A DNA stretch of 64,000 nt from Microbacterium forte (GTDB lineage Bacteria; Actinomycetota; Actinomycetes; Actinomycetales; Microbacteriaceae), in the NCBI RefSeq assembly GCF_031885415.1, contig NZ_CP116871.1, positions 3,410,001 to 3,474,000 of the forward strand, read 5' to 3'. Both the position numbers and the translations under genes were made by a program. The notes below the pieces were generated by a model. That model saw nothing but the letters and a program-made list of their open reading frames with translations. It searched no databases and was not told the DNA's origin. Positions 1 to 8,997 of the stretch are shown in pieces. Every line of letters begins with the position of its first letter. Position 1 is the stretch's first letter.

Positions 1-2
1 AG

Positions 3-1262
3 GTGTCCGCTGCGGTGCTGATCTGTCTGGGACTTCTTGCCGCAGCCGCTCAGGCGGAGGAGCTGCGCGACGCCCTCACCTCGCCGGTGCCGCTCATCGC
101 GCTGGTGTATCTCGTCGGAGCGCTCTCGCTCATGACGCTGCTCCACGAGAGCGCCCACGGACTCACGCTCACGAGGTTCGGAGGCAGACCGCGCCGGGCG
201 GGCTTCATGCTCTTCTACCTGAGTCCCGCGTTCTTCGTGGACGTGACGGACGGATGGCGGCTCCCCGAACGCCGCCAGCGCGTCGCGATCGCGCTGGCAG
301 GGCCTGCGGTGCACGCTGTCGTCGGCGCGACCGCGCTTCTCGCGGCGCTGATGCTCCGTCACCCCTTGATCCACCAGGCAGCGCTGCTCCTCGCCGTCTC
401 CTGCGGCGCCATCGTTCTCCTGAATCTGATCCCCTTCGTGCGGTTCGACGGGTACCTCGCGCTCATGAGCGCTCTGGACGAGCCGAACCTCCGGGGTCGC
501 GCGATCCTCGACGGCTCGAACTTCCTGACCGGTCTGCTGTTCGGAGCTCAGCGGATGACCAAGACCCTGAACACGTGGTGGAGTGTGCCGTTCGGTCTCG
601 CGAGTCTCGTCACCCCGGTCGTGCTGGTGGTCTTCGCCGTCGCACGCATAGCTCGAGCGCTTGCCGGCGGTGGACCGGTCCTCGGCGTGCTCGTCGTCGC
701 GCTCGAGGCCGTCGTCGCGCTCGCCGGCGTCGTGCTTCTCAGCAAGGCCCTTCGTCGTGTGCTGCGGTCGGGTGTCGCGCGGCTCCGTTTCTGTTTCGTC
801 GTCACCGCACTGGTCGCGGGCATCGTGATCGCCGGGGCCGTGATTCCCGTCCCGGTGACCGCCACGTTCGGATTCGTCGCACACGGCGACCGTGTGATCC
901 TTCTGCATGCCGGCGACACAGCAGCGGCAGCCGAGACAGACGTGCCTGAGGGTGCGCGTGTGGTCCTGATGAGCAACGGCATCCTCGCGAACGAGCAGGT
1001 CGGTAGAGGAACTGTCATGTCGCGGGAGCCGGAGCCGACGCGTGTGCCGCTCGAGGCGCTGTTCCCGATCACGGCGGACGGTGCGACGGTCGCCGCAGTG
1101 ATCATCGCCGGGGTGGACGTGATCGGAGAGAGCCGCTCCCTGCCTGCGACCGGGCAGGCGCGAGTCGAACTCGGTGTGAGAAGTCTGTGGCAGACGCTCT
1201 GGGTGACCGGTGTGGAGATGCCACTGTCATCTCTTCAGAGCGGAGAGGTGGGAAAGGAATGA
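3..1262 (+). CDS. M50-type intramembrane zinc metalloprotease, probable RiPP-cluster protease (5' end possibly cut by the window)
   Basis: Polytopic membrane protein with site-2-protease hallmarks: a zinc-binding HESAH motif (residues 48-52 of the visible frame) inside a membrane helix and a second motif NLIPFVRFDG (141-150) whose Asp is the expected third zinc ligand. It would cleave a peptide bond within or near the membrane. The frame opens at a GTG at base 3, so the true start may lie outside; relatives usually carry more N-terminal sequence. The C-terminal ~130 residues form a soluble domain after a last membrane helix. It overlaps or abuts the ABC ATPase gene, and two membrane proteins follow, as in peptide maturation/export cassettes. 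I infer a leader-peptide protease of a daptide-type RiPP cluster; the protease family is clear, the cluster type is inference. Confidence 0.8.
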   Translation: MSAAVLICLGLLAAAAQAEELRDALTSPVPLIALVYLVGALSLMTLLHESAHGLTLTRFGGRPRRAGFMLFYLSPAFFVDVTDGWRLPERRQRVAIALAGPAVHAVVGATALLAALMLRHPLIHQAALLLAVSCGAIVLLNLIPFVRFDGYLALMSALDEPNLRGRAILDGSNFLTGLLFGAQRMTKTLNTWWSVPFGLASLVTPVVLVVFAVARIARALAGGGPVLGVLVVALEAVVALAGVVLLSKALRRVLRSGVARLRFCFVVTALVAGIVIAGAVIPVPVTATFGFVAHGDRVILLHAGDTAAAAETDVPEGARVVLMSNGILANEQVGRGTVMSREPEPTRVPLEALFPITADGATVAAVIIAGVDVIGESRSLPATGQARVELGVRSLWQTLWVTGVEMPLSSLQSGEVGKE

Positions 1263-1264
1263 GC

Positions 1265-1981
1265 ATGAACGATCACGCGATCGAGGTTCGAGGACTCACG
1301 AAGAAGTACGGAGATCGGGCCGCAGTCGAAGAGCTGTCGTTCGCCGTGCCGTACGGGTCGATCGTGGGTCTTCTGGGGCCGAACGGCGCAGGCAAATCGA
1401 CGACGCTGCGAACGATCGTCGGCCTGCTGAGGCCGACGATGGGCGACAGCCTCATCGACGGCAGGCCGTTCTCGGAGCTCGACAACCCCGCGTCTCACGT
1501 CGGCGTCCACATGGACGGCTTCGGATTCGAGGGCGGCATCACGGCCAGGCGGCATCTGGAGATCTGCCGGCTCGCGGCCGGGGCGCCTCGTGGCCGAGTC
1601 GACGAGGTGCTCGAGGAGGTCGGTCTCGCGGCAGATGCCCGTCGCCGCGTGAAGACCTTCTCGACCGGGATGACCCAGCGACTCGGGCTGGCTGCTGCCC
1701 TCATCGGCTCGCCACGGACACTCATCCTGGACGAGCCGGCCAACGGGCTCGATCCCGACGGCATCCGCTGGCTCCGCAGATTCCTGCGCGGCTATTCGGA
1801 ACGCGGCGGCACCGTCCTGATCGCCAGCCACCAGCTCGCTGAGCTCGAGCAGGTCGTCGACGAGGTCGTCGTCATCAAGCGGCGCGCGCTCTTCGCCGGG
1901 AGGCTCGGCGACCTCGTGACGAGCGACGCCGACTCGCTCGAGAGCAAGTACTTCGATCTCGTTGAAGGAGCATCCGCATGA
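1265..1981 (+). CDS. ABC transporter ATP-binding protein of the RiPP-type export cassette
   Basis: A 238-residue ABC ATPase. Walker A GPNGAGKST (38-46), a variant signature FSTGMTQRL (132-140; the usual LSGGQ is replaced by STGMTQ, common in ABC-2 exporter ATPases) and Walker B LILDEPANGLD are all present, so it should be an active ATPase. ATG 1265 is preferred because GGAAAGGA (1251-1258) lies 6 nt upstream; ATG 1259 in the same frame overlaps the protease stop and is an alternative. It energises the two membrane proteins encoded immediately downstream (1978 and 2703), each coupled by 4-nt overlaps. Substrate is unproven; export of, or immunity to, a ribosomal peptide is likely from context. 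Confidence 0.9.
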   Translation: MNDHAIEVRGLTKKYGDRAAVEELSFAVPYGSIVGLLGPNGAGKSTTLRTIVGLLRPTMGDSLIDGRPFSELDNPASHVGVHMDGFGFEGGITARRHLEICRLAAGAPRGRVDEVLEEVGLAADARRRVKTFSTGMTQRLGLAAALIGSPRTLILDEPANGLDPDGIRWLRRFLRGYSERGGTVLIASHQLAELEQVVDEVVVIKRRALFAGRLGDLVTSDADSLESKYFDLVEGASA

Positions 1982-2706
1982 AGGACACCGTCCGAAGCGA
2001 AGCCCTGCGCTCGGTGAGCGGGTCGTCCATCCTGGCGGTCTACCTGGTGGCCGTCCTGATGCCCGTCTTCGTGCTGTTCTCGGACGGTTCGCGCTTCGAC
2101 CTCGCCGGCCTCGATCCCGCGACGGCCACCGCCCGGCTTCTGGAGCCGCTCGCCTGGTCGGCCATCTCCGCGGCGTTCGTCGGCGCCTACGGCGTCACCC
2201 GCGAGTGCTACTACGGCTCGATGGACAGAACGCTCACCGGGGTCGGGTTCGCTCGTGCCTTCTCGGGGAAGATCGTCGCCGGTGCCGTCGTCGCGGTCGC
2301 GCTGTCGCTCTGCATCTTCGTGGTCTGGACGGTGGGCGTCTCCGTCTTCCTGGCTCGGAACGGATCGACGCTCGCGCTCACCGGCAGCGCGTGGCGCATC
2401 TACGCGGGTGCGCTCGTCGGGGTGGTTCTCGGCGCATTCATCGGTGGGGCCATCGGCTGGATCACCAGGAACTACTACGTGACCGCAGCGATCATCCTCG
2501 TCCTTCCCATGGTCGTGGAGTTCGCCCTGCTGCGCACTGCGCCGGAGCTGGCGAAGTTCTCGCCCGGGCTGGTTCTGGCCGCGCTGGGCGTTCCCGGATA
2601 CCAGGACCGACTGCTCGAGTTCGGTCCCGCCCTCTGCCTCGCGCTCGCGTGGGCTGTCGTGCTGGTCGCCGCGGCATGGGGCATGGGGCGAAGGAAGGTC
2701 GCGTGA
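1978..2706 (+). CDS. ABC-2-like membrane subunit, first of a pair
   Basis: A 242-residue protein with about six predicted membrane segments (for example around residues 16-32, 60-75, 95-120, 140-165, 175-190 and 220-236). It has no strong named motif but its topology and position fit an ABC-2 exporter permease. The start ATG overlaps the ATPase stop (ATGA), and its own stop overlaps the GTG of the next gene, so the three are translationally coupled. Partner of the ATPase at 1265-1981. Family assignment rests on topology and context, not on a diagnostic motif. Confidence 0.75.
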   Translation: MKDTVRSEALRSVSGSSILAVYLVAVLMPVFVLFSDGSRFDLAGLDPATATARLLEPLAWSAISAAFVGAYGVTRECYYGSMDRTLTGVGFARAFSGKIVAGAVVAVALSLCIFVVWTVGVSVFLARNGSTLALTGSAWRIYAGALVGVVLGAFIGGAIGWITRNYYVTAAIILVLPMVVEFALLRTAPELAKFSPGLVLAALGVPGYQDRLLEFGPALCLALAWAVVLVAAAWGMGRRKVA

Positions 2707-3437
2707 TCGGCCGGGCCCTCCGAGCTCACGCCCGCGGCTTCGCGCGCGATGTCGTGCTGTTCTGGGTGACGGTGGCAGGGCTCGTGCTGTCGCTTTCGGT
2801 GGCGACGAACATCCCGCCGGAACTCGCGGATGCACCGCCTGACGTCCGAGCCGCTTTCGCGGCGCCGTACGAAGCGGTGCTCGCGACCTATGGAGCAGTT
2901 CTCGCGGCCGCCTACGGTTCTTTCCGATACACCGTCGACAGGAGAGACGGTGTCGTCGCTCAGCGTCTGATGCTGCAGCCTCGGTGGGCGACTCTTCTCG
3001 TCAGGATGCCTGCCTCCGCCGTCGGCGGAGCGATCGTCGCTCTCGCTGGAGCCGTCGGCGGACACGCAGCGCTGTCGGTGGCCATGGGCGGTCTCCCGCT
3101 GGAGTGGTCCTCGCTCGGATCGACCCTGTGTCTCGGCGCACTGGCCGGACTCTGGGGGCTGGGGGTGGGAATCGTCGTGCAGGCCCATCTCGTCGCGCTG
3201 TTCGTTGCTCCGATGTCCATGAGCGTCGCGGTTCTCGTGGTGATCTTCTGGAGATCCGGCGCTGTCTACCTCCCTCTCCTCGCGATGCTCGAAGCCTTGC
3301 GGTTCGATGTCTCCGCGCTCGGCATCCTGCCGGACGAGGGGATCGACAGCCCAACGGCCGGGCTGGTCACGGCCGCCTGGGTGCTGGGTGCGCTGGTCGC
3401 TGCGGGGCTGTCGTTCATGAACCGCGATGTGAAGTAG
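2703..3437 (+). CDS. ABC-2-like membrane subunit, second of a pair
   Basis: A 244-residue polytopic membrane protein (hydrophobic stretches near residues 15-33, 65-80, 100-122, 135-160, 165-185 and 215-238). Start is GTG 2703 inside a GTGA overlap, with GGAAGG-like sequence about 5 nt upstream. It probably forms a heterodimeric membrane domain with the protein at 1978-2706, driven by the ATPase at 1265. It is the last gene of this unit; the next gene has its own promoter. No recognisable catalytic residues. Confidence 0.75.
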   Translation: MIGRALRAHARGFARDVVLFWVTVAGLVLSLSVATNIPPELADAPPDVRAAFAAPYEAVLATYGAVLAAAYGSFRYTVDRRDGVVAQRLMLQPRWATLLVRMPASAVGGAIVALAGAVGGHAALSVAMGGLPLEWSSLGSTLCLGALAGLWGLGVGIVVQAHLVALFVAPMSMSVAVLVVIFWRSGAVYLPLLAMLEALRFDVSALGILPDEGIDSPTAGLVTAAWVLGALVAAGLSFMNRDVK

Positions 3438-3480
3438 CAGTCTCGAGCCCCCGCGAGGGCGGGCGGTCAGGTGGCCGACG

Positions 3481-3486
3481 TAAGAT
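3481..3486 (+). promoter_or_regulatory. -10 box of trhO (leaderless)
   Basis: TAAGAT ends exactly 6 nt before the GTG at 3493, placing transcription start at the start codon; no Shine-Dalgarno is visible. Typical actinobacterial leaderless arrangement. Confidence 0.65.
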
Positions 3487-3492
3487 CGCCGG

Positions 3493-4383
3493 GTGGCAAC
3501 ACCCAAGATCGTTCTCTTCTATGTCTTCACCCCGCTCGCCGATCCGGACGCGATCCGGGTGTGGCAGCGCGACCTCGGCGAAGCGCTCGGGCTGCGTGGC
3601 CGGCTCCTGATCTCGAAGGACGGAGTCAACGGCACTCTCGGCGGTGACCTGCCGGCGCTCAAGAAATGGGCGCGTTCGTTCCGGTCCTACGCTCCGTTCT
3701 CGGACGCGGACATCAAGTGGAGCGAGGGCACCGGCGTCGACGCCGATGGTCGCAGTCTCGACTTTCCCAAGCTGAGCGTCAAAGTGCGCGACGAGATCGT
3801 GTCGTTCGGAGCGCCGGGCGAGCTGCGCGTCGATGAGCAGGGCGTCGTCGGCGGCGGCACCCGACTCACCCCCGAGGAACTGCACGACCTGGTGGGCGAG
3901 CGGGGCGACGACGTCGTCTTCTTCGACGGCCGCAACGCGCTCGAAGCGCAGATCGGCCGCTTCCGGGGAGCCGTCGTTCCCGACACGGAGACCACACGCG
4001 ACTTCGTGCAGCTGCTCGACTCCGGCGCTTTCGACGACCTCAAGGGCAAGCCGGTCGTCACCTACTGCACAGGCGGCATCCGCTGTGAGGTGCTCTCCAG
4101 CCTGATGACCGCGCGCGGATTCGGCGAGGTGTACCAGCTCGAAGGCGGCATCGTCCGCTACGGCGAGCAGTACGGCGACGACGGCCTGTGGGAGGGCTCG
4201 CTCTACGTGTTCGACAAGCGCGGATCCGTCGACTTCACGGATCACGCGGCCGTCATCGGCGAGTGCGCCGGCTGCGGCACGGCGACCAAGCGCACGGCGA
4301 ACTGCCCCGATCTCGCGTGCCGCACCCAGTTCGTGGTCTGCGAATCGTGCGACACCGTGCGCTGCGACCTGCACGCGGCCTGA
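3493..4383 (+). CDS. trhO: tRNA uridine(34) hydroxylase (rhodanese-like)
   Basis: A 296-residue member of the TrhO/YceA family, which hydroxylates uridine 34 in tRNA anticodons (ho5U formation). An N-terminal UPF0176-type domain (to about residue 95) is followed by a rhodanese domain with the catalytic-loop motif CTGGIRCE (Cys192 and Cys198), and a C-terminal Cys-rich segment ([14 protein letters not shown], later CESCDTVRC) resembling a zinc-binding tail. Length matches the family. GTG start fits the -10 box 6 nt upstream. Convergent with the transglutaminase gene, 40 nt apart. Older annotations call this family sulfurtransferase. Confidence 0.9.
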   Translation: MATPKIVLFYVFTPLADPDAIRVWQRDLGEALGLRGRLLISKDGVNGTLGGDLPALKKWARSFRSYAPFSDADIKWSEGTGVDADGRSLDFPKLSVKVRDEIVSFGAPGELRVDEQGVVGGGTRLTPEELHDLVGERGDDVVFFDGRNALEAQIGRFRGAVVPDTETTRDFVQLLDSGAFDDLKGKPVVTYCTGGIRCEVLSSLMTARGFGEVYQLEGGIVRYGEQYGDDGLWEGSLYVFDKRGSVDFTDHAAVIGECAGCGTATKRTANCPDLACRTQFVVCESCDTVRCDLHAA

Positions 4384-4423
4384 TCTCATCGCGTGCGCCC
4401 TCGTCGGGCCGCGACGCGCGAGC

Positions 4424-6679
4424 TCAGGTGAGCAGCGGCACGTCGGTGCGTCGGCTCGCGAAGAGCGATCGCGGAAGCAGGAACGCGTGCAGTCTCGTCC
4501 ACCTGTCGACACTGCGGCGCAGCTGAGCCGTCACCTCGACGAGAGCCGCGTCGAGATCTCGCATCGCGCTCGCCGAGGGGCGCGCGTAGCTGGCGTGCTC
4601 GACCGCTTCGACGAGCACCCGCATGGCGTAGGCATCCACCCGGCTGTCCCTGATGAGATCGTCGCCGCGCATGCGCGGCGTCTCGGCATCCGACAGCGGC
4701 AGGCGGAGATCCTGCATGGTCGCCCGGAGTTCGGTCCAGGCCGTCCCTGCGTCACCGCCTCGTGCGCGTCCGCGCCGGGCGATGCGCAGTGCGAGACGAG
4801 CGAATGCGGGCAGCAGCAGCACCACCAGCACGCCGAGCGTCGTCAGCACGACAGGGGTCGGGTCCAGTCGCCGGAGCTCTCCGGTCGCGCCGGCGTTGTC
4901 GCCCGCGTCTTCACGCTCGAGCTCGGGCCCCGACGTCTGCTCGGTGCTGGGGGCGGCGGTCGGAGCCGGTGTGGCAGCACCGCCCGAACCGCCGCCTGCG
5001 GTCGCCGCGGCGGAGAAGGACGTGGGCACCCCGAGAGAGGCGGTCGGCTCGAAGGGCACCCATCCGACGCCGGGGAAGAGAACCTCGGGCCACGAGTGCA
5101 GCTGGTCGCTGGAGACCGAGTACACGGCTTCGTCGCCGCGCGTGGTCTCGGTCAGGGCGCCGGGCAGGTAGCCGACGACGATGCGCACCTCCATGTCGAG
5201 GCTCTCCGCCATGAGCGCGAACGCGCCGGCGAAGTGGATGCAGTACCCCGACTTCACATCGAGGAACCGCGCGACCGCGTCCGCGCCGGTGCCGTCGAAA
5301 CCCTCATCGACCGGCGTCTCCAGGGAGTAGGAGAACTGACTGCGGAACCACGACTGCAGCGCGATCAGCCGGTCGTAGTCGTTCGTGGCGTCAGCGGTGA
5401 CGCCTGCCGCCGTCTCGCCGATGACCTCAGGCAGCTCGACGGGCTCCGTGCCGGGATCGACGATCGGTGCAGCGGCGGGCAGCGCGCGAATCTGCTCGAG
5501 GGTCGGCGACACCTCGAGCGACCGCACCGTGTAGTCGTTGCCGACGGCATCCGCGCTGCGAGATGCCAGAGTGCGGTTCTCCGGGCTCACCCTCCAGGTC
5601 GAGGGGAGACCCTGCACGCTCGTGGCGGGGTAGGGCACCGGAAGCCAGGAACTCGACATCCGGATCACCCTGATGGAGGTGTTCTGGTCGGTGGTCGCGA
5701 TGTCGTCCGTCCACTCGGCGGGGCCGAATCCCTCGCTCTGCGCCTGCAGGTCGCCGCGATCCGGCTCCCACACACGTCCGTTGAACGTCGACAGCGTCGT
5801 GAGTCGCAGGTAGGGCGCCGTATCGGCCGTCGTCGCCAACGTGAGCACCTCGACCGGGTTCGGCTGGCGCAGGTCATCGCTGAGCCGCAGTGACGCATCG
5901 ACCGTGACGCCCGTGCCTGTGCCCGCGAGGCTCGCCGACACCGGCAGGACCGGTGCGACGATCACGGTCGCCGCGAGCGCCGCGACGCCGACGCCCGCAG
6001 CCACCGCCACCGATGTGCGTCGGGGCGATTCGGGGTTCTGAGCCGCCGTGTACCCCAGCAGGGCGAGGATCAGGATGCCGAGAATCACGAACCAGACGAC
6101 GTTGACTCCGCCGAGGGTGACGATCATCGGCACGGATCCGACGACGGCCGTGAGAAGGCTGGCGAGGATCGCTCCGCGCTGCGCGACCAGCTGGTCGAGC
6201 AGGATGGCGACGATGCCGAAGCCCACGCCCATCACGGCTTCGAGTCCGGGGGAGGCGGCGATCGGCGCAGAGCCGAACGTGATCTCCTCCCACGCCGCGG
6301 CCGCGAGCGCCTGGAATGTGAACAAGGTCGCGTCGGTGGGGAAGAGGCCGAACACCGCGGTGTCGCCGGCGACGAGCAGGGTCACGGTGCCCATCACCGC
6401 CACGATCTGCACGGCGATGGTGACGAGGTCGCGCGCCCAGGTCGGACGGCCGCGCATCAGAGTGCGCGACGCCATGCCGGTGAGCGCGGTGACGACGACC
6501 ACCGCCAGGACCGCGAACGACCACGTGCCCGGCTCGATGACCGACGTGAACGGCCACATCGCGACGAGCCCGGCGGCCGCGGCCAGCACCGACGGCACGA
6601 CCGTGCCGGCTGGCAGCTCGTGTTCGCGGTGCCACGACAGGCGGGATCCGCGCTCGGCTTCTCGCTCAGCTCGCGACAT
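4424..6679 (-). CDS. TgpA-like transglutaminase-domain membrane protein
   Basis: A 751-residue protein: N-terminal block of several membrane helices (about residues 30-235, DUF3488/TgpA_N type), an extracytoplasmic linker, a transglutaminase-like core with Cys480 in SGYCIHFAGA and His528 in LHSWPEV followed by a Glu/Asp-rich WVPFEPT strand, then a further membrane helix (about 640-660) and a C-terminal cytoplasmic DUF4129-type helical domain. The Cys/His residues suggest a cysteine protease or transglutaminase on the cell surface. ATG 6679 is chosen because it gives a 14-nt overlap with the upstream DUF58 gene; an open frame extends further but would overlap that gene heavily. Third gene of a MoxR-DUF58-transglutaminase operon. 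Confidence 0.88.
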   Translation of the reverse strand: MSRAEREAERGSRLSWHREHELPAGTVVPSVLAAAAGLVAMWPFTSVIEPGTWSFAVLAVVVVTALTGMASRTLMRGRPTWARDLVTIAVQIVAVMGTVTLLVAGDTAVFGLFPTDATLFTFQALAAAAWEEITFGSAPIAASPGLEAVMGVGFGIVAILLDQLVAQRGAILASLLTAVVGSVPMIVTLGGVNVVWFVILGILILALLGYTAAQNPESPRRTSVAVAAGVGVAALAATVIVAPVLPVSASLAGTGTGVTVDASLRLSDDLRQPNPVEVLTLATTADTAPYLRLTTLSTFNGRVWEPDRGDLQAQSEGFGPAEWTDDIATTDQNTSIRVIRMSSSWLPVPYPATSVQGLPSTWRVSPENRTLASRSADAVGNDYTVRSLEVSPTLEQIRALPAAAPIVDPGTEPVELPEVIGETAAGVTADATNDYDRLIALQSWFRSQFSYSLETPVDEGFDGTGADAVARFLDVKSGYCIHFAGAFALMAESLDMEVRIVVGYLPGALTETTRGDEAVYSVSSDQLHSWPEVLFPGVGWVPFEPTASLGVPTSFSAAATAGGGSGGAATPAPTAAPSTEQTSGPELEREDAGDNAGATGELRRLDPTPVVLTTLGVLVVLLLPAFARLALRIARRGRARGGDAGTAWTELRATMQDLRLPLSDAETPRMRGDDLIRDSRVDAYAMRVLVEAVEHASYARPSASAMRDLDAALVEVTAQLRRSVDRWTRLHAFLLPRSLFASRRTDVPLLT

Positions 6680-7877
6680 CGGTCGCTCCCCGCTGCTCGG
6701 CGGGGCCGCCGATGCGGTCGGGCAGCACGTCTTCCCACGCCTCTGCGACATCGTCGCCCAGTCGCGCGAAACGCCAGCCGTGCTGCTCGGCTGCCGCTGC
6801 GGCACCGCGCTGCGGCGCGGTCGCGAACAGCATCGGGGCCGCGGCGCCGGAGGGACGCAGCAGGGCGGCATCCTCTTCGTCGATCTCGCCGGTGATGTAG
6901 ACGAGCGGGCCGGGAGGGGTGCCGCCGACCAGGGTCATGATGTCGCGTGCGTCCCCGCGCGGGCCGACCAGCGCGAGGGCGACGAGCAGACCGTCGCGGT
7001 CGTCTTCGTGACCGCGCAGGGTGCCCAGGAGCGTGCCGCTGCTGTCGATCACGTCGACGCCGTATCCCTCCTGCACGAGGTGCACGGCGACGGAGGCGCA
7101 CATCGACACGGCGGTCTCGAACGCTCGATCCTCGTCGTCACCCGGGCGCGCCCAGCGCGCCGCGCTTCGGTCGAGGATCACGAGCGCGTCGGGGCTCGAC
7201 TCCTCCTCTTCCTGGCGCACCATCAGCTGCCCGCGGTGCGCGGTCGCCCTCCAATGGATGCGACGCATCGAGTCGCCGGGAATGTAGCGCCGCGGCGACA
7301 GATTGTCGCTGCCCTGCCCGAGTCGGCTCGACGAGGTGTGCGCTGTGCCGCCGGCGGCGCCGACCTTTACGGTCAGCGGCGCGAGTGTGAACACCTCGGG
7401 CACGACCGTCACGGAGCGGGTCTCGCCGAACGCCTGCTCGCGCTGGGCGAGGCCGAACGGGTCGACCGTTCGCAGCACCAGTGGACCGATCGGCCATACA
7501 CCGCGCCGCACACCGGTGATCAGGTAGCTCAGCTGGCCGGTCTCCGACGGGTACTCGCCGGCCGAATCGCCGGTGACCGCGGGCGGGAGCACATCGCGCC
7601 AGAGACCTCGCGGCACGCGCAGGGCGCGCAGAGTGAAGCGCAGCGTGACGCGAGAGGTCTCCGAGACCGTCAACAGGTCGGTCGAGATCTGACGAGTGAC
7701 CGTGCCCGCACGGCGCGGCACCCGCACGACGAGCACCGAGAAGGCGGTGAGCGCGAGCAGGAGGACGCCGATGTAGAGCAGGATCGGCGCGCCGACCATG
7801 TTCGCCGCTATCAGGCAGCCGAGACCGGAGAGGAGCGCACCCGTGCCCCGAAGGGTGAGGGTTCGACGGTGTGGCAT
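6666..7877 (-). CDS. DUF58 domain-containing protein
   Basis: A 403-residue protein with two N-terminal membrane helices (about 10-45) and a conserved DUF58 block containing RIHWRATAHRGQLMVRQ, followed by a von Willebrand A-like fold with the metal-site-like strand ALVILDRSA. DUF58 proteins are cotranscribed with MoxR ATPases and are thought to be substrates or partners in envelope protein maturation. It is 13 nt downstream of the MoxR gene and overlaps the transglutaminase gene. Function in this organism is not established. Confidence 0.88.
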   Translation of the reverse strand: MPHRRTLTLRGTGALLSGLGCLIAANMVGAPILLYIGVLLLALTAFSVLVVRVPRRAGTVTRQISTDLLTVSETSRVTLRFTLRALRVPRGLWRDVLPPAVTGDSAGEYPSETGQLSYLITGVRRGVWPIGPLVLRTVDPFGLAQREQAFGETRSVTVVPEVFTLAPLTVKVGAAGGTAHTSSSRLGQGSDNLSPRRYIPGDSMRRIHWRATAHRGQLMVRQEEEESSPDALVILDRSAARWARPGDDEDRAFETAVSMCASVAVHLVQEGYGVDVIDSSGTLLGTLRGHEDDRDGLLVALALVGPRGDARDIMTLVGGTPPGPLVYITGEIDEEDAALLRPSGAAAPMLFATAPQRGAAAAAEQHGWRFARLGDDVAEAWEDVLPDRIGGPAEQRGATDVAS

Positions 7878-7890
7878 GGCGAGCTGAGGG

Positions 7891-8880
7891 TCAGGAGCGC
7901 GCCGTCACGGGCACCCGCACGCGCTCGACGATCTGTCGCAGGGCCGCTTCTACGGGCTGGGCGCCCGCACGGTGCGCCCCACGGGCCGGAAGAAGACGGT
8001 GCGCGAGAACAGGGACGATCAGCGCCGTCACGTCGTCGGGGATCACGAAGTCGCGTCCATCGAGCGCCGCCCAGACCTTCGCGGCCCGGATCAGCTGCAG
8101 GGTCGCCCTCGGACTCGCGCCGAGGTGCAGGTTGGGGTCGGCGCGGGTCGCCTGGGCGAGAGCGACCGTGTACTCCTCGAGCGCCGGGGCGACGTGCACC
8201 GAGCGAGCCCAGGCGATCAGCCCCGAGACCGACCCCGCGTTCGCGACGGCTCGCACCGCGGCGAGCGGGTTCACCGTGTCGCGCTGGCGGAGCATGAGGG
8301 CTTCGGCCGCCGCGTCGGGGTAGCCCATCGAGATGCGCATCATGAAGCGGTCGCGCTGAGCTTCGGGCAGGGCGTAGGTGCCCTCCATCTCGAGAGGATT
8401 CTGGGTCGCCACGACCAGGAAGGGGTTGGGAAGCATGTGCGTCGATCCGTCGACGGTCACCTGCCCCTCTTCCATGGCTTCGAGCAGCGCGGATTGCGTC
8501 TTCGGAGAAGAGCGGTTGATCTCGTCGGCGATCACGATGTGCGCGAACACCGCGCCGCGCTTGAACTCGAACTCCCGGTCGACGGGGTTGTAGACGCTCA
8601 CGCCCGTCACATCACCGGGGAGGAGGTCGGGGGTGAACTGGATGCGGCGCACAGTGGCATCCACGCTCGCGGCCAGCGCGCGCGCCAGCACCGTCTTGCC
8701 GACTCCCGGTACGTCTTCGATCAGCAGGTGGCCCTCGGCGAGCAGGCACACGAGAGCGCTCCGCACGGCATCCGGCTTTCCGTCGATGACCCGTCCGACA
8801 GACTCGACGATGGCAGACGTCTGCGCGGCGAACTGCTCGGCATCGACGACGGCCGGGGTCAGGGGCGGATTCTCTGGCAT
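7891..8880 (-). CDS. MoxR family AAA+ ATPase
   Basis: A 329-residue MoxR-type AAA+ ATPase with Walker A GVGKT (59-63), Walker B HIVIADEINR (114-123) and the sensor/arginine-finger region ALPEAQRDRFMM. Such ATPases act as chaperones that assemble metal-containing or envelope complexes. First gene of the operon with DUF58 and the transglutaminase protein, which is the classic MoxR arrangement. ATG start at 8880; a TACGAT -10 lies at 8921-8926 on the same strand, giving a leader of about 34 nt. Confidence 0.93.
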   Translation of the reverse strand: MPENPPLTPAVVDAEQFAAQTSAIVESVGRVIDGKPDAVRSALVCLLAEGHLLIEDVPGVGKTVLARALAASVDATVRRIQFTPDLLPGDVTGVSVYNPVDREFEFKRGAVFAHIVIADEINRSSPKTQSALLEAMEEGQVTVDGSTHMLPNPFLVVATQNPLEMEGTYALPEAQRDRFMMRISMGYPDAAAEALMLRQRDTVNPLAAVRAVANAGSVSGLIAWARSVHVAPALEEYTVALAQATRADPNLHLGASPRATLQLIRAAKVWAALDGRDFVIPDDVTALIVPVLAHRLLPARGAHRAGAQPVEAALRQIVERVRVPVTARS

Positions 8881-8920
8881 GCGTTCCCTCTCGCGTGAGC
8901 GCTGCGGTGCGCGTGATCTG

Positions 8921-8926
8921 ATCGTA
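8921..8926 (-). promoter_or_regulatory. -10 box of the MoxR operon
   Basis: TACGAT read on the minus strand, about 40 nt upstream of the MoxR ATG. No convincing -35 element is seen. Confidence 0.45.
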
Positions 8927-8997
8927 ACCCGGCTGTCTACGGATGGGGTGGGAACCGTGCTCCGGGTCCGGGGCGCGGTGCGGTCGCGACGCGACCG

